A stretch of DNA of 64,000 nt from Shewanella psychrotolerans (GCF_019457595.1 NZ_CP080419.1:4030001-4094000), one strand, 5' to 3'. Counted from the first letter of the stretch, positions 19,541 to 28,323 are shown. Program-made: numbers and translations. Notes: generated by a model not told the origin, from the letters alone.

Positions 19541-19576
19541 AGTTTAAGGTTTAAGCAAATCACCTAAGGTCCCCGT

Positions 19577-20461
19577 ATGGATATTCGTACAATAAAGCTC
19601 TATCTCCATCTATCTAACAGCCTACATTTTGCAAGAACCGCACAGCAGATGCATGTTAGTCCATCGACACTAACTCGAACCATGCAACGATTAGAAGAGG
19701 AAGTGGGGGCCAAACTGTTTGAACGGGATAACCGCAGCGTCACTTTGACAAATGCTGGCATTGAGTATCGCCACTTTGCCGAGCAGACCTTAGATAACTG
19801 GAGTAAGCTCAGGTACAGACTCGATCCGAAGCAAGATCTGCTACGTGGGCGACTTAACCTCTATTGTTCGGTCACCGCTGCTTATAGTCACCTGCCAGGA
19901 TTACTCGATAGATTTAGAAATGAACATCCTTTAGTAGAAATCGCACTCACAACCGGCGATGCCGCGAATGCAGTAGAGATGGTGCGCCAAAATCGTGCCG
20001 ACATCAGTATCGCCGCCTTACCAGAAGCTTTGCCTGATTCTTTGCACTTTATAAAAATCGATGATGTGCCACTGGTCATTATCGCCCCCACGTTTAAATG
20101 TGCAGTGCAACAACTACTTACCGAGTCCTATATCCCTTGGGACAGACTCCCATTTATTATCCCTGAGCACGGCCCCGGACGACGCCGTATCGATAATTGG
20201 TTTAAACAGCTAGGACTCAATGCCAATGTTTATGCCCAAGTCTCAGGTCAAGAGGCCATTGCTTCAATGGTGGCATTGGGATGCGGCGTGAGTATTACGC
20301 CTGAAGTCGTGATCCACAACAGCCCTGTAAAAGACAGAATTCAACAGCTGCCATCACCTGTGGCCATTCCGCCATTTGAACTCGGATGTTGCAGCAAAAA
20401 GAGTCGTGAAGATGAACCAGTTATCGCTGCATTTCTGCAAGAGTTAAATCAGTTAAACTAA
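19577..20461 (+). CDS. ilvY: LysR-type activator of ilvC
   Basis: LysR-family regulator of 294 aa. The N-terminal winged helix (MDIRTIKLYLHLSNSLHFARTAQQMHVSPSTLTRTMQRLEEEVG) matches IlvY, and an inducer-binding domain covers about residues 90-290. In E. coli IlvY binds two operators in the shared region and activates ilvC with acetolactate or acetohydroxybutyrate as inducer. Divergence from ilvC across 179 bp supports the name. Its stop codon is the first base run of a short inverted-repeat element (20461-20514). Confidence 0.93.
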   Translation: MDIRTIKLYLHLSNSLHFARTAQQMHVSPSTLTRTMQRLEEEVGAKLFERDNRSVTLTNAGIEYRHFAEQTLDNWSKLRYRLDPKQDLLRGRLNLYCSVTAAYSHLPGLLDRFRNEHPLVEIALTTGDAANAVEMVRQNRADISIAALPEALPDSLHFIKIDDVPLVIIAPTFKCAVQQLLTESYIPWDRLPFIIPEHGPGRRRIDNWFKQLGLNANVYAQVSGQEAIASMVALGCGVSITPEVVIHNSPVKDRIQQLPSPVAIPPFELGCCSKKSREDEPVIAAFLQELNQLN

Positions 20462-20514
20462 TACCAATCAGTATAAAAAAGTGAGAGCAAACACCTCTTT
20501 ATACTCATTGGCAT
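20461..20514. repeat. Short MITE-like element (terminal repeats only)
   Basis: Inverted repeat ATACCAATCAGTATAAA ... CTTTATACTCATTGGCAT, matching the termini of the element at 59682-59865 but with almost no interior. It begins at the last base of the ilvY stop and could act as its transcript end. A further half-repeat (GATGAGTATAAATAAAAGTG) lies at about 20520-20540. Confidence 0.65.
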
Positions 20515-20676
20515 AACTTCGATGAGTATAAATAAAAGTGCTCTAGCAGAATGCTCGCCACTAACAATCGACAGATTATTGTAAGGTAAATATCCACAAA
20601 TCAAATCTGGCAAAGCTTATCCGTTGCGAGCCACCTATACTTAATATCAAAATAAAAAAAGGTGGAGCTTAGCCTT

Positions 20677-21486
20677 ATGACAGCAATCGCCATATTTATC
20701 GTATTAATTGGCTTGATAGGACTACTTGCATCACTAATTCCCAGCTATCACCTCTGCCATCTTCACCCTCAGCAAGCACTGGGCTGGCGTTTGCTGATGT
20801 TTATGATCGGAATATTTATCGTCGGGTATATTGGTTTTATATGGATGCTATTAGGCATAGCCACCGAAACATTAGAGATGATCGTATCAGCCATCTTTTG
20901 TGGAGGCGGTATATTTGTCTGGATAATTATCAAAATGAGCCAAGAAACCATCTTACAGTTACATAACATACTTGAAGAGAAGCATTACCAAGCTAATCAC
21001 GATCCACTCACCGAACTGGCAAATCGCCATCTGCTCTATGAACAATTAGAACAACATTGTAAAAATCTCTCAAAACCTTTCAGTTTTATTATGATGGATC
21101 TTGATGATTTTAAGATGATCAACGACAACCTTGGTCATGACACCGGAGATAAAGTGCTAAAAATTATTACGGATAGAATCAACAGGCTAGTATCTCCACC
21201 AGCGCTAGTTTCCAGGCTTGGCGGAGATGAGTTTGCTATCGTCCTGCCTTCTGCGGATCTAGACCATGCCATTACGCTGTCAAAGCAAATCCGCAACGCA
21301 GTCATTGAGGATATCTATTGTGAGGGCCACTCGCTCGCTGTAGGGATCAGTATCGGTATCGCTCAATTTCCGCACGATGGGGAAAATAGAGAAACATTAA
21401 TGAAGAATGCCGATATTGCCATGTACCAAAGCAAGCAGAAAAATAGTGACTATGAAGTGACTTCAAGACAAGCATATTCCATCTAA
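20677..21486 (+). CDS. Membrane-bound diguanylate cyclase (GGDEF)
   Basis: 269-aa protein with two hydrophobic helices (about residues 2-20 and 35-85, possibly three segments) and a GGDEF domain from about residue 105. The active-site motif is intact: RLGGDEF with GGDEF at 182-186, and LTELANRHLL at the domain start. It should make c-di-GMP from GTP at the inner membrane. The usual RxxD inhibitory site just before GGDEF is absent, so product inhibition may be missing. I chose the ATG at 20677, with GGAG 9 bases upstream, over the GTG at 20662. Confidence 0.87.
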   Translation: MTAIAIFIVLIGLIGLLASLIPSYHLCHLHPQQALGWRLLMFMIGIFIVGYIGFIWMLLGIATETLEMIVSAIFCGGGIFVWIIIKMSQETILQLHNILEEKHYQANHDPLTELANRHLLYEQLEQHCKNLSKPFSFIMMDLDDFKMINDNLGHDTGDKVLKIITDRINRLVSPPALVSRLGGDEFAIVLPSADLDHAITLSKQIRNAVIEDIYCEGHSLAVGISIGIAQFPHDGENRETLMKNADIAMYQSKQKNSDYEVTSRQAYSI

Positions 21487-21530
21487 ACTTAGCTTAAACC
21501 GACTTAGCCTAAACCACCACCATTGCAGTG

Positions 21531-22847
21531 CTATTCTGGTACAGCGATAACTTCAGAAATTGTTTCTAATCGAGTCACCATAAGTTGGTCGACCTTGTAT
21601 GCATCAATATCAACCACCTCAAACTTGTACCCTGCATAATTGACAAAATCGGTACGCTTAGGAATTTTTCTAAGCATATACATCATAAAACCCGCAATGG
21701 TTTCATAATTTTGACTCTGGGGAAATTGCTCAATCGCAAAGGCACGCATCACGTCGGTTATCGGAGTCACACCATCAACGAGCCAAGAGTTTTTATCTCT
21801 GGCGATAATCTGCTCCTCACTTTCATGTAATGACCAGGCACCCATTACTGCACTCTGCAGATCATTGGTCGTCACAATACCAACCACCAAGGCATACTCA
21901 TTCATCACTACCGCAAAATCCGAACGACTATTCTTAAAATATTCCATCGTCTCAGATAGGCTTAAACTATCAGGAATAATCAAACTCGGACGAACCAGAG
22001 AACTGCCCTTAAAACTAATACTTTGGCCGTTAATCACTCTAATCAACAGCTCTTTCGCATCGACAACACCTTTAATGGTATCGAGTTGACCGTCACAAAC
22101 CAAAAACTTGGTATGTGGATCACTGGTAATTTTGCGCTTAATGTCTTCCTCGCTATCTTGCATCAAGAAGTAGACCAAACTTTCACGAGCTGTCATCGCA
22201 GAGGTGACTGGAACCGTTTGCATCTCAAACACATTTTCCATCATCTGTTGCTCGCCCTTATCTAATACACCAGCCTCGGTACCTGCAGCCATCACGGCGT
22301 AGATATCGTCAGAGGTAATTTGATCATTACGCACGGTTTGGATCTGTAGCACTCGAAAAACAATACTCGCTAAGCCGTTGAAAAACCACACCAATGGCCG
22401 CAAAATTTGAATGCAGACTAACATGGGACCAACTAAGGTCACCGCAACACGCTCGGGCATTGCCATTGCAACTCGCTTGGGCATCAAGTCGGCGATCAGA
22501 ATAAACAAACTAGTCACTATCGAAAATGAAGCAATAAAGCTAACTTGGCTTAACCAAGGTTCACTCACCCAATGAACAAGTGCGGCTTTAACATAGGGAG
22601 TAAAGGCTGATTCACCGACGATCCCGCCCATAATGGCGACGGCATTTAAGCCGATCTGCACCACAGTGAAAAAATTACCTGGATGCGACTGCAAACTCAG
22701 CACTTTTTCTGCTCGTTCATCCCCCTCATCCACCATTAAACGCAGACGAATTTTTCGCGCGGCGGCTAAGGCAATTTCAGACATGGAAAAGAAGCAGCTA
22801 GTGCCGATTAACAACAAGATAATCATCGCATTATCAAAGAAACTCAT
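21531..22847 (-). CDS. YtfL-type CNNM/CBS/CorC_HlyC membrane protein
   Basis: 438-aa inner-membrane protein. It has an N-terminal CNNM/DUF21 domain of about four helices (residues 1-190), paired CBS domains (about 205-330), and a C-terminal CorC_HlyC domain (about 345-430). The N-terminus, with FFSMSEIALAAARKIRLRL and GNFFTVVQIGLNAVAIMGGIVGE, closely resembles E. coli YtfL, which has been linked to polyamine export (PaeA). Other relatives affect magnesium handling. I chose the ATG at 22847, which has an AGGTG site; the longer frame adds an unlikely Cys-rich leader. Convergent with the GGDEF gene. Confidence 0.83.
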   Translation of the reverse strand: MSFFDNAMIILLLIGTSCFFSMSEIALAAARKIRLRLMVDEGDERAEKVLSLQSHPGNFFTVVQIGLNAVAIMGGIVGESAFTPYVKAALVHWVSEPWLSQVSFIASFSIVTSLFILIADLMPKRVAMAMPERVAVTLVGPMLVCIQILRPLVWFFNGLASIVFRVLQIQTVRNDQITSDDIYAVMAAGTEAGVLDKGEQQMMENVFEMQTVPVTSAMTARESLVYFLMQDSEEDIKRKITSDPHTKFLVCDGQLDTIKGVVDAKELLIRVINGQSISFKGSSLVRPSLIIPDSLSLSETMEYFKNSRSDFAVVMNEYALVVGIVTTNDLQSAVMGAWSLHESEEQIIARDKNSWLVDGVTPITDVMRAFAIEQFPQSQNYETIAGFMMYMLRKIPKRTDFVNYAGYKFEVVDIDAYKVDQLMVTRLETISEVIAVPE

Positions 22848-23225
22848 TTTACACCTAACTTTACAACGACAGGCCAACAGCGACCCTGCTCCCAACTAGC
22901 GGCGAACTTTCAATAAGTTAAAAGCCGCGCATAACAATATGAAGGGGTGAGTTACAGATTATATCGGCTCTTACACTAATAAGACGTGATGTGGATTGCG
23001 CCAACGACACGATTTAATGCCATGCCGCACCTATCTTAATTTGTGATAGTAAACAGATAATGGCGTCTATATATCAGAAAATAGCCAATAGGCAACATAA
23101 ATCGCTACGCTCGCCTGCAAAATCCAGTTAACCACAACAAGTTAATGGTTAACTGCTACACTTTAAACATCAAAAAATGAAACCACTCTTTTTTGGCAAA
23201 ACAATAAAAACAAAAGGATTTGTTT
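22848..23225. other. Divergent promoter region, no gene seen
   Basis: 378 bases between the divergent YtfL-type gene and comM. AT-rich near 23170-23220, just before comM. No ORF, RNA or repeat that I would support. Confidence 0.45.
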
Positions 23226-24749
23226 ATGGCTATTGCCTGTGTAACGACGAGAGCCAGTCTTGGCGTTGAAGCCCCAGAAGTCACAGTTGAAGTCCATCTG
23301 AGTAATGGTCTGCCAGCATTTAGTCTTGTGGGCCTTCCCGAAACCTCGGTCAAAGAAGCCAAGGAGCGCGTACGTAGCGCCCTTATCAATGCTGGATTCG
23401 AGTTCCCCCAAAGACGTATTACTGTCAATCTCGCGCCAGCAGATCTTCCCAAACAAGGGGGCAGGTACGACCTTCCCATCGCTATTGGAATTTTAGCGGC
23501 TTCAAAACAAATACCTGATGCAGCCCTAAAAAATCACGAATTCGTCGGTGAACTGGCGCTGTCTGGCCATATTCGCTTCTGCTCTGGACTTCTACCCGTC
23601 ATTGTCGATGCCAGAAAACAATCAAAAACATTGGTGATCCCACTCGATAATCGCAGCGACGCTGACTTAGTGGGCTATCATAAAACCTACTTCGCAAGCC
23701 ACCTACTTGGGTTAAGCGAATATCTACATGGTCATCAACAACTCCCCAGCATTACAGAAGGGCTTGAATGGCTAAAGCCTGAGATCGACTCCAACCACAA
23801 ATGCCTTAGTGACGTGATAGGCCAATATCAGGCAAAACGGGCGCTCGAGATAGCAGCGGCAGGTAATCACAATCTCCTTTTTCTAGGCCCTCCAGGCACA
23901 GGAAAAACCATGCTCGCTAGCCGAATAATGCAACTATTGCCACCACTTAGCTACGATGAAGCCTTGGAAGTTGCCGCAATACACTCTGTCGCAGGCCGCG
24001 CGATTCCAGTGTCACAATTTTATCATCGCCCCTTTCGCAGCCCCCATCACACGAGCTCATCGATCTCTTTGGTTGGCGGCGGAAGCCACCCTAAACCAGG
24101 AGAGATCTCATTGGCCCATAGAGGTGTACTCTTCTTAGATGAGGTTGCCGAGTTTCCTCGCAAAGTTCTCGATTGCTTACGTGAACCCATGGAGACAGGT
24201 GAAGTGGTGATCTCACGTGCGGCAGCAAAACTCACCTTTGCCAGTCGCTTTCAGCTTATCGCTGCGATGAACCCAAGCCCCTGCGGCGATACCGCCAATG
24301 CTCGGGCCACACCTGATCAGATCCAGCGCTACCTGTCACGGTTATCAGGTCCCTTTATCGATCGATTTGACCTCACCATCGATGTCCCCAGACTTCCCGA
24401 GGGGACTCTGACTCAAAAACAACAGGCAACTGAAACAAGCGCAACCATTGCCGAACGAGTCAAGCTAGCCAGAGAAACACAGCTCAATCGCTCAGGCGTG
24501 CTCAACGCCGAATTAACAGGAAAACAACTGGCAGAGACGTCTGGCTTTACTCAAGCCGATCTCGAATTTCTAGAACAAAGCGTCAATAGACTCGGCCTAT
24601 CGGTAAGGAGCTATCATCGCTTACAACGGGTCGCGAGAACCATTGCTGATCTAGCGCAATCACCCCATGTCGATCGCAGCCATATAGCCCAAGCATTAGG
24701 CTATAGGGCGATGGATAGGCTATTAAACAGCCTGAAAAATAGTTATTAA
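23226..24749 (+). CDS. comM: ComM/YifB family AAA+ ATPase
   Basis: 507-aa protein of the Mg-chelatase subunit ChlI-like family. In Vibrio and Acinetobacter ComM is a hexameric helicase that promotes branch migration during natural transformation; E. coli YifB is the orthologue. An N-terminal Lon-protease-like S16 domain (about 15-135) includes GLPAFSLVGLPETSVKEA. The AAA+ core has Walker A GPPGTGKT at 221-228 and a Walker B-type RGVLFLDEVAEF, and a C-terminal Mg_chelatase_C domain follows. I chose ATG 23226 with AGGA 8 bases upstream over the upstream TTG. The stop is followed immediately by the heptamer array. Confidence 0.93.
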   Translation: MAIACVTTRASLGVEAPEVTVEVHLSNGLPAFSLVGLPETSVKEAKERVRSALINAGFEFPQRRITVNLAPADLPKQGGRYDLPIAIGILAASKQIPDAALKNHEFVGELALSGHIRFCSGLLPVIVDARKQSKTLVIPLDNRSDADLVGYHKTYFASHLLGLSEYLHGHQQLPSITEGLEWLKPEIDSNHKCLSDVIGQYQAKRALEIAAAGNHNLLFLGPPGTGKTMLASRIMQLLPPLSYDEALEVAAIHSVAGRAIPVSQFYHRPFRSPHHTSSSISLVGGGSHPKPGEISLAHRGVLFLDEVAEFPRKVLDCLREPMETGEVVISRAAAKLTFASRFQLIAAMNPSPCGDTANARATPDQIQRYLSRLSGPFIDRFDLTIDVPRLPEGTLTQKQQATETSATIAERVKLARETQLNRSGVLNAELTGKQLAETSGFTQADLEFLEQSVNRLGLSVRSYHRLQRVARTIADLAQSPHVDRSHIAQALGYRAMDRLLNSLKNSY

Positions 24750-24755
24750 TTCGGG

Positions 24756-24853
24756 TTCGGGGTTCGGGGTTCGGGGTTCGGGGTTCGGGGTTCGGGGTTC
24801 GGGGTTCGGGGTTCGGGGTTCGGGGTTCGGGGTTCGGGGTTCGGGGTTCGGGG
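24756..24853. repeat. Heptamer array, 14 x TTCGGGG
   Basis: Fourteen perfect 7-bp copies, preceded by one imperfect copy that begins right at the comM stop codon. On the minus strand it reads as repeated TPNPEPR in an ORF that I regard as an artefact. The unit differs from the TCGCCAG heptamer elsewhere in the window. Confidence 0.95.
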
Positions 24854-24884
24854 TCTTTCAGCATCAAGCGATTAAACGAAGATA

Positions 24885-25256
24885 GCTAGGGTATTGTCGA
24901 ATTTTTAGGGTTTCTAATTGTAATCGGCACAGAGCTTAACACGTGATCATTGAGCTCAAGCGCTAGGGCGAGTAACTGCTAGGGTATTGTCGAATTTTTA
25001 GGGTTTCTAATTGTAATCGGCACAGAGCTTAACACGTGATCATTGAGCTCAAGCGCTAGGGCGAGTATCTGCTAGGGTATTGTCGAATTTTTAGGGTTTC
25101 TAATTGTAATCGGCACAGAGCTTAACACGTGATCATTGAGCTCAAGCGCTAGGGCGAGTAACTGCTAGGGTATTGTCGAATTTTTAGGGTTTCTAATTGT
25201 AATCGGCACAGAGCTTAACACGTGATCATTGAGCTCAAGCGCTAGGGCGAGTAACA
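24885..25256. repeat. Four tandem copies of a 93-bp unit
   Basis: Copies start at 24885, 24978, 25071 and 25164, all exactly 93 bp, each beginning GCTAGGGTATTGTCGAA. The only difference I saw is GTATCT in place of GTAACT at the end of the second copy. Each unit holds CACGTG, TGATCA and GAGCTC palindromes. The 27 bases before the array resemble a unit's end and the 20 bases after it resemble a unit's start, so degenerate partial units flank it. On the minus strand most of each unit is open in one frame, with a TAG at every junction. It fills the gap between comM and the first acyltransferase. Confidence 0.93.
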
Positions 25257-25286
25257 TAGGTCTCCGAATTTTTAATGGGGAATTAA

Positions 25287-26171
25287 ATGGGCTCGGTTTT
25301 ATCACTAATAAGAGGCTGCGTGGCTTTTAGTTGCTATGTCGTCAACACAGTCTTCTGGGTAATACCTATCTTATTGGTAAGTATCATAAAACTAATCAAA
25401 ATCACTCCCTTACGCACAGCTTGTAGTTATCTACTTGATCACTGCGCAACATCATGGATTAGTGTGAACACGGTTATAGAGCGCCTATTCCATCCTGTAG
25501 AAATTATTGTCGAAGGTAATGCTAAACTGTCGACCAAAGAGTGGTATATGGTCATTGCGAACCATCAGTCTTGGGTTGACATTCCAGTGCTGCAACGCGT
25601 ATTTAACTATAAGATCCCGTTCTTAAAGTTTTTCCTAAAACAGGAACTGATTTATGTTCCTGTTCTAGGGCTTGCTTGGTGGGCATTAGACTTTCCTTTT
25701 ATGCGCCGCTACAGCAGCGCTCAACTGCGTAAAAACCCTAAGCTCAAGGGAAAAGATATTGAAATCACGCGTAAAGCCTGTGCCAAGTTTAAATCTAAAC
25801 CTGTCAGTGTAATGAACTTTGTTGAAGGTACCCGCTTTCGCCCAGAAAAACACAAAAAACAAAACTCCGAATTTAAACATTTGCTTAAACCTAAAGCGGG
25901 TGGAATGGCATTTGCCCTATCAGCAATGGACGGGAAAATTCATAAATTAATTGATGTTTCAATTTACTACCCAGGTCAAACACCAAGCTATTGGGATTAT
26001 ATTTCAGGCAAAGTCAAACAGATCAGAGTCGATATCAAAGTATCAGAAATAGCACCCACCATGCGTGGTGATTATATGAATGATAGAGAGTTTAAAATCG
26101 GCTTTCAAAACGAGCTCAATCAAATTTGGAAACAGAAAGATCTCACTATTGAAAAACTCGCTAAGCAATAA
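25287..26171 (+). CDS. YihG-like lysophospholipid acyltransferase, copy 1
   Basis: 294-aa membrane protein of the PlsC/1-acylglycerol-3-phosphate acyltransferase superfamily. The catalytic HX4D motif is NHQSWVD near residues 92-98, and a second conserved block, NFVEGTRF, lies near 178. An N-terminal membrane helix covers about 8-35. The KNPKLKGKDIEITRKAC region matches the E. coli YihG branch, reported as a lysophosphatidic acid acyltransferase. Copy 2 starts 27 bp downstream. Its GGGGA ribosome site lies within what looks like a degenerate fifth 93-bp repeat. Confidence 0.87.
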   Translation: MGSVLSLIRGCVAFSCYVVNTVFWVIPILLVSIIKLIKITPLRTACSYLLDHCATSWISVNTVIERLFHPVEIIVEGNAKLSTKEWYMVIANHQSWVDIPVLQRVFNYKIPFLKFFLKQELIYVPVLGLAWWALDFPFMRRYSSAQLRKNPKLKGKDIEITRKACAKFKSKPVSVMNFVEGTRFRPEKHKKQNSEFKHLLKPKAGGMAFALSAMDGKIHKLIDVSIYYPGQTPSYWDYISGKVKQIRVDIKVSEIAPTMRGDYMNDREFKIGFQNELNQIWKQKDLTIEKLAKQ

Positions 26172-26198
26172 TTTGTATTCAAAAGGTGTTTCACAAAG

Positions 26199-27146
26199 AT
26201 GTTAAATTTTTTACCAGGTTCAATATTATTCGCTCTAAGCACACTGCTATTGATCATCAATACTGCGCTTTGGAGCAGCCTAATCTTTGTCGGTGGCCTA
26301 ATAAAATTGCTGGTACCTATATCAGCGTTTAGAAATGTCCTCACCCTGATAATGAATCGCTTTATGTGGGGCTGGGCCTGCTGTAATGGCGGTATTTTAT
26401 ACCTTATCGCCAAAATAGAATGGGATATCGAAGGTTTAGAAGGACTTAAGAAAGATGGTTGGTACTTACTTATTAGCAATCACCTAAGTGGTTTTGACAT
26501 TGCTGCACTAACCTATGTACTGCGCAACAATATCCCTATGCTTAAGTTTTTCTTAAAGAAAGAACTCATTTTTGTGCCTTTTCTAGGTTTAGGTTGTTGG
26601 GCACTCGATATGCCTTTCATGAACCGAACAAGCGCTAAACAGTTAAGAAAGAACCCCAAATTAAAAGGCAAAGATTTAGAGACGACACGTCGCTCTTGTG
26701 AAAAGTTTAAAACCATTCCAACTTCCATCATCAACTATGTTGAAGGCAGCCGCTTTACACAAGAGAAGCATGCGCGTCAGCGCTCTCCTTATCGCTATCT
26801 ACTTCGGCCTAAAGCCGGCGGGATCGCATTTACCATCTCTGCGATGGGCGAACAATTTACTAACTTGCTCAACGTGACATTAGTCTACCCTGACTCAAAA
26901 AACGATACCCTAGCAGAAGTGATGCACGGCAAAGTTAAACGTATCGTGATTCGCATTGAAACCTTACCCGTTCCAGAAGTCGATAATACTCGTTATTTTA
27001 ACGATGCAGAGTGCAGAGCCCAATTCCAACGTTGGCTCAACGGCGTGTGGCAACAAAAAGATGAGCAAATCCACCAAATTCTACTCAAATATAATTCAGC
27101 TCAACTCGTTAGTGAACAAGTTGAATCAACTTCAAACGCGCAGTAA
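26199..27146 (+). CDS. YihG-like lysophospholipid acyltransferase, copy 2
   Basis: 315-aa paralogue of the preceding gene. It has an N-terminal hydrophobic helix (about 5-35), the HX4D motif NHLSGFD near 94-100, NYVEGSRFTQEKH near 185, and LRPKAGGIAF near 205. This copy is closer than copy 1 to E. coli YihG in blocks such as WALDMPFM and EGSRFTQEKH. It likely adds the second acyl chain to lysophosphatidic acid at the inner membrane. It ends at a strong terminator, so the two copies form a bicistronic unit. Different acyl specificities for the two copies are possible but unproven. Confidence 0.88.
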   Translation: MLNFLPGSILFALSTLLLIINTALWSSLIFVGGLIKLLVPISAFRNVLTLIMNRFMWGWACCNGGILYLIAKIEWDIEGLEGLKKDGWYLLISNHLSGFDIAALTYVLRNNIPMLKFFLKKELIFVPFLGLGCWALDMPFMNRTSAKQLRKNPKLKGKDLETTRRSCEKFKTIPTSIINYVEGSRFTQEKHARQRSPYRYLLRPKAGGIAFTISAMGEQFTNLLNVTLVYPDSKNDTLAEVMHGKVKRIVIRIETLPVPEVDNTRYFNDAECRAQFQRWLNGVWQQKDEQIHQILLKYNSAQLVSEQVESTSNAQ

Positions 27147-27189
27147 AACGGCTAAAATTACTCACAACATATGTTGAAGATCTTATAAA

Positions 27190-27214
27190 TAAAAAGCGCC
27201 TTAGGCGCTTTTTA
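27190..27214. terminator. Bidirectional terminator
   Basis: AAAAAGCGCC-TTA-GGCGCTTTTT hairpin between the convergent acyltransferase unit and the type II BCAT; T-runs on both strands. Confidence 0.9.
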
Positions 27215-27231
27215 TTTATGTCATGTATTAG

Positions 27232-28323
27232 CTAGAGGGCTATACGTTCAACGTGTTGGATCCAACCTTGTGGCCCTTCACGCTTACCTTTTTGGATATC
27301 GGTTAATACCTGATAGATACGGCGAGTATGTTCACCTACCCCACCATCACCGACCGTGATGACACGGTTATCTTCGAAAATATAAGAACCTACCGGAGAG
27401 ACAACCGCCGCGGTACCAAATCCACCCGCTTCAATAATCTCACCAGATTCAATGTCACTAATAAACTTATCCAACATCACCGTCTCTTGACGCACTTCAC
27501 AACCCAACTGCTCACCCAGATCCAATATCGATTGTGAAGTGATTGACTTCAAAATGGTGTCAGTAAATTTAGGAATAATAATGGTGCCATCTTTCAGCAC
27601 GTGGAAGTGGTTCATCGCCCCCACTTCCTCAATCTGCTTGTTATTCGCATCAAGATAGAGCACTTGCGCTGCCCCATACTCAGCTGCAGCCTTACCCGCT
27701 TTCAATGATGCAGCGTAGTTACCAGCCGCTTTAGAGGCGCCTGTACCACCAGACACCGCACGGTGAAAACGCTCAGTGATCAGCAAACGAATCGCCTTAT
27801 CGAAACCATCAGCGTAATAGGCACCACTTGGGCTTAGCATTACACAAAATGTATATTGCTGACTTGGACTGACGGAGAGACGATCTTCAGTGGCAAAGAT
27901 AAAGGGACGAATATAAAGACAGGCCCCCTCTTGCATCGGGAACCACAAACGGTCCACGTCGATTAGGGCATTAATACCGGCAAGCTGCATCGCTTCAGGC
28001 AGCGCGGGAATACAAAGAATATCGGCACTACGGTTAAGACGTTCGGCGTTTTTGTCTAAACGAAAAGTATAGATCTCACCATCTTCATGCATAAAGGCTT
28101 TAGCACCTTCGAATACTGATTGGCCATAGTGCAGCGCAATAGCGCCAGGTGCGACCTCAAAGGGTCCATAGGGAACGATTCTTGGATCTCGCCACTCCCC
28201 ATCACGATAATCCATCAAAAACATATGATCAGTTCTTAAATTACCGAATCCAACATTGGTTTCTGGTTCAAACTGCTCAGTACGGCGCTCAGACGCAGGT
28301 TTTAAATTATAGTTTATGTGCAT
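27232..28323 (-). CDS. Branched-chain amino acid aminotransferase, type II
   Basis: 363-aa class IV PLP aminotransferase of the longer BCAT type, found in Gram-positives, eukaryotes and many gammaproteobacteria. Motifs are ALHYGQSVFEGAKAF, RPFIFATEDRLSVSPS, and the PLP-lysine region GGTGASKAAGNYAAS near residue 205, followed by EEVGAMNHFHV. It catalyses the same transamination as the ilvE product at 14.5 kb but is only distantly related. It stands alone and ends at a bidirectional terminator. Possible roles are catabolism of leucine, isoleucine and valine, or backup synthesis. Confidence 0.9.
   Translation of the reverse strand: MHINYNLKPASERRTEQFEPETNVGFGNLRTDHMFLMDYRDGEWRDPRIVPYGPFEVAPGAIALHYGQSVFEGAKAFMHEDGEIYTFRLDKNAERLNRSADILCIPALPEAMQLAGINALIDVDRLWFPMQEGACLYIRPFIFATEDRLSVSPSQQYTFCVMLSPSGAYYADGFDKAIRLLITERFHRAVSGGTGASKAAGNYAASLKAGKAAAEYGAAQVLYLDANNKQIEEVGAMNHFHVLKDGTIIIPKFTDTILKSITSQSILDLGEQLGCEVRQETVMLDKFISDIESGEIIEAGGFGTAAVVSPVGSYIFEDNRVITVGDGGVGEHTRRIYQVLTDIQKGKREGPQGWIQHVERIAL

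Noticed and set aside
24583..24867. 94-codon minus-strand ORF made largely of TPNPEPR repeats
   Set aside because: It is the translation of the heptamer array plus antisense comM; no ribosome site and no unique sequence.
24885..25256. 93-bp array as a CRISPR array
   Set aside because: Units are contiguous and nearly identical, with no variable spacers and no cas genes nearby.
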